From NCBI GenBank assembly GCA_964464755.1, contig CAYXGZ010000013.1, positions 8,971 through 72,970 of the forward strand: a DNA stretch of 64,000 bases, given 5' to 3'. Source of the stretch: CAYXGZ01 sp964464755 (GTDB lineage Bacteria > Planctomycetota > MHYJ01 > JACPRB01). The notes under the pieces are model-generated. The model ran no database searches and had not been told where the DNA came from. It saw nothing but the letters and a program-made list of their open reading frames with translations. The position numbers and the translations under genes are program-made. The stretch's first letter is position 1, and each line of letters opens with the position of its first letter. This document shows positions 63,543 to 64,000 of the stretch, in pieces.

Positions 63543-64000
63543 ACCGAGCCGCCTCTTCAGGTTGGCGGCGAGCACGTCGAGGAAGGGCTCCGTCGGCAGC
63601 CACATCTCCTTCGGCGGCTCCAGCGTGCCGGCGACGCTCCGCGCGAGGTCCTTGGTCATCTTCCCGCTCTCGACCGTCTCGACGCAGACCTCCTCGAGGT
63701 GCCGCGCGAAGGTCCCGACCTCCGGCGTGCCGTCGAGCTTGCCGCGGTGGGCGAGGCCCCGGGTCCACGCGAAGATGCTCGCGATCGGGTTCGTGCTCGT
63801 GACCTGGCCCTTCTGGTGCTGGCGGTAGTGCGCCGTCACGGTGCCGTGCGCCGCCTCGGCCTCCATCGTGACGCCGTCGGGGCAGAGCAGGACGCTCGTC
63901 ATCATGCCGAGCGAGCCGAAGCCCTGGGCGACCGAGTCGGACTGCACGTCGCCGTCGTAGTTCTTGCAGGCCCAGAGGAAGCCGCCCTCCCACTTCAGGG
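63540..64000 (-). CDS. icd: NADP-dependent isocitrate dehydrogenase, C-terminal part
   Basis: The last 152 codons lie in the window and the gene runs off the end. The sequence is the eukaryote-like (type II) NADP enzyme, with GGFLWACKNYDGDVQSD, VAQGFGSLGMMTSVLLCPDG, EAEAAHGTVTAHYRQHQKG and TNPIASIFAWTRGLAHR. It oxidises isocitrate to 2-oxoglutarate in the TCA cycle. This is a normal, conserved enzyme, unlike the degraded relative at 35760. Its stop codon is supplied by the end of the repeat element. Confidence 0.95.
   Translation of the reverse strand, partial: LKWEGGFLWACKNYDGDVQSDSVAQGFGSLGMMTSVLLCPDGVTMEAEAAHGTVTAHYRQHQKGQVTSTNPIASIFAWTRGLAHRGKLDGTPEVGTFARHLEEVCVETVESGKMTKDLARSVAGTLEPPKEMWLPTEPFLDVLAANLKRRLG

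Overview
This is a very GC-rich (by eye above 70%), gene-dense chromosomal window of a diderm, LPS-bearing bacterium. It has BamA, KDO and ADP-heptose genes, an Lpt-like protein and a porin. ECF sigma factors sit beside large Ser/Thr kinases carrying TPR tails, and many secreted TPR, HEAT and lipoproteins are present. That mix suggests Planctomycetota or a close relative; the taxonomy is inference, because there is no rRNA here. I saw no tRNA, rRNA, CRISPR array, prophage or intact IS element.

Layout: 1-5957 (minus) holds an aromatic operon (unknown small gene, degenerate TrpC-like gene, chorismate mutase, DAHP synthase, prephenate dehydrogenase) followed by bamA and the start of a secreted protein. 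6042-13510 holds manA, a SpoIID-like lipoprotein, a TPR protein, a tandem amidase and three lipoprotein or secreted genes. 13598-16834 is an ADP-heptose operon (hldE, gmhA, TPR protein, gmhB). 16782-20408 (minus) holds purF, purM and a HEAT-like protein. 20608-25781 is a translation and RNA operon (nusA, infB, DUF503, rbfA, rph) behind an attenuator-like leader. 25778-32540 holds priA, a SAM hydrolase, two metallopeptidase genes and tatA. 32650-34848 is an ECF sigma/anti-sigma/STN-domain operon. 35760-39339 (minus) holds kdsD, an Lpt-like gene and a degenerate isocitrate-dehydrogenase homologue.

40269-43123 is a sulfur-carrier cysteine operon: JAMM protease, CysO/MoaD-like carrier, rhodanese-MoeB adenylyltransferase and CysM. 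43120-47439 holds small redox and metabolic genes and an Hsp20 gene with a probable RNA thermometer. 47584-57994 is a signalling region with a porin, adenylate cyclase, cupredoxin, and an ECF sigma factor flanked by two TPR kinases. 58007-64000 holds an MgtC/DUF4010 protein, an M28 peptidase, a MOSC protein, pirin, a rhodanese, msrA and a partial icd.

The most exciting observation is two in-frame UGA codons placed exactly where sulfur-transfer families keep a conserved cysteine. One is in the MoeB-like E1 of the cysteine operon (41949-41951); the other is in a small rhodanese (62496-62498). Homology continues in frame after each, and each is followed at once by a strong hairpin resembling a bacterial SECIS. 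These are candidate selenoproteins.

A second genome-style signal is a recurring -10 box ending 7 nt (or a few more) before a start codon, which predicts many leaderless mRNAs. Other points of interest are several degenerate enzyme homologues kept inside functional operons, and a 276-bp element with 26-bp inverted ends that supplies the stop codons of both flanking genes.
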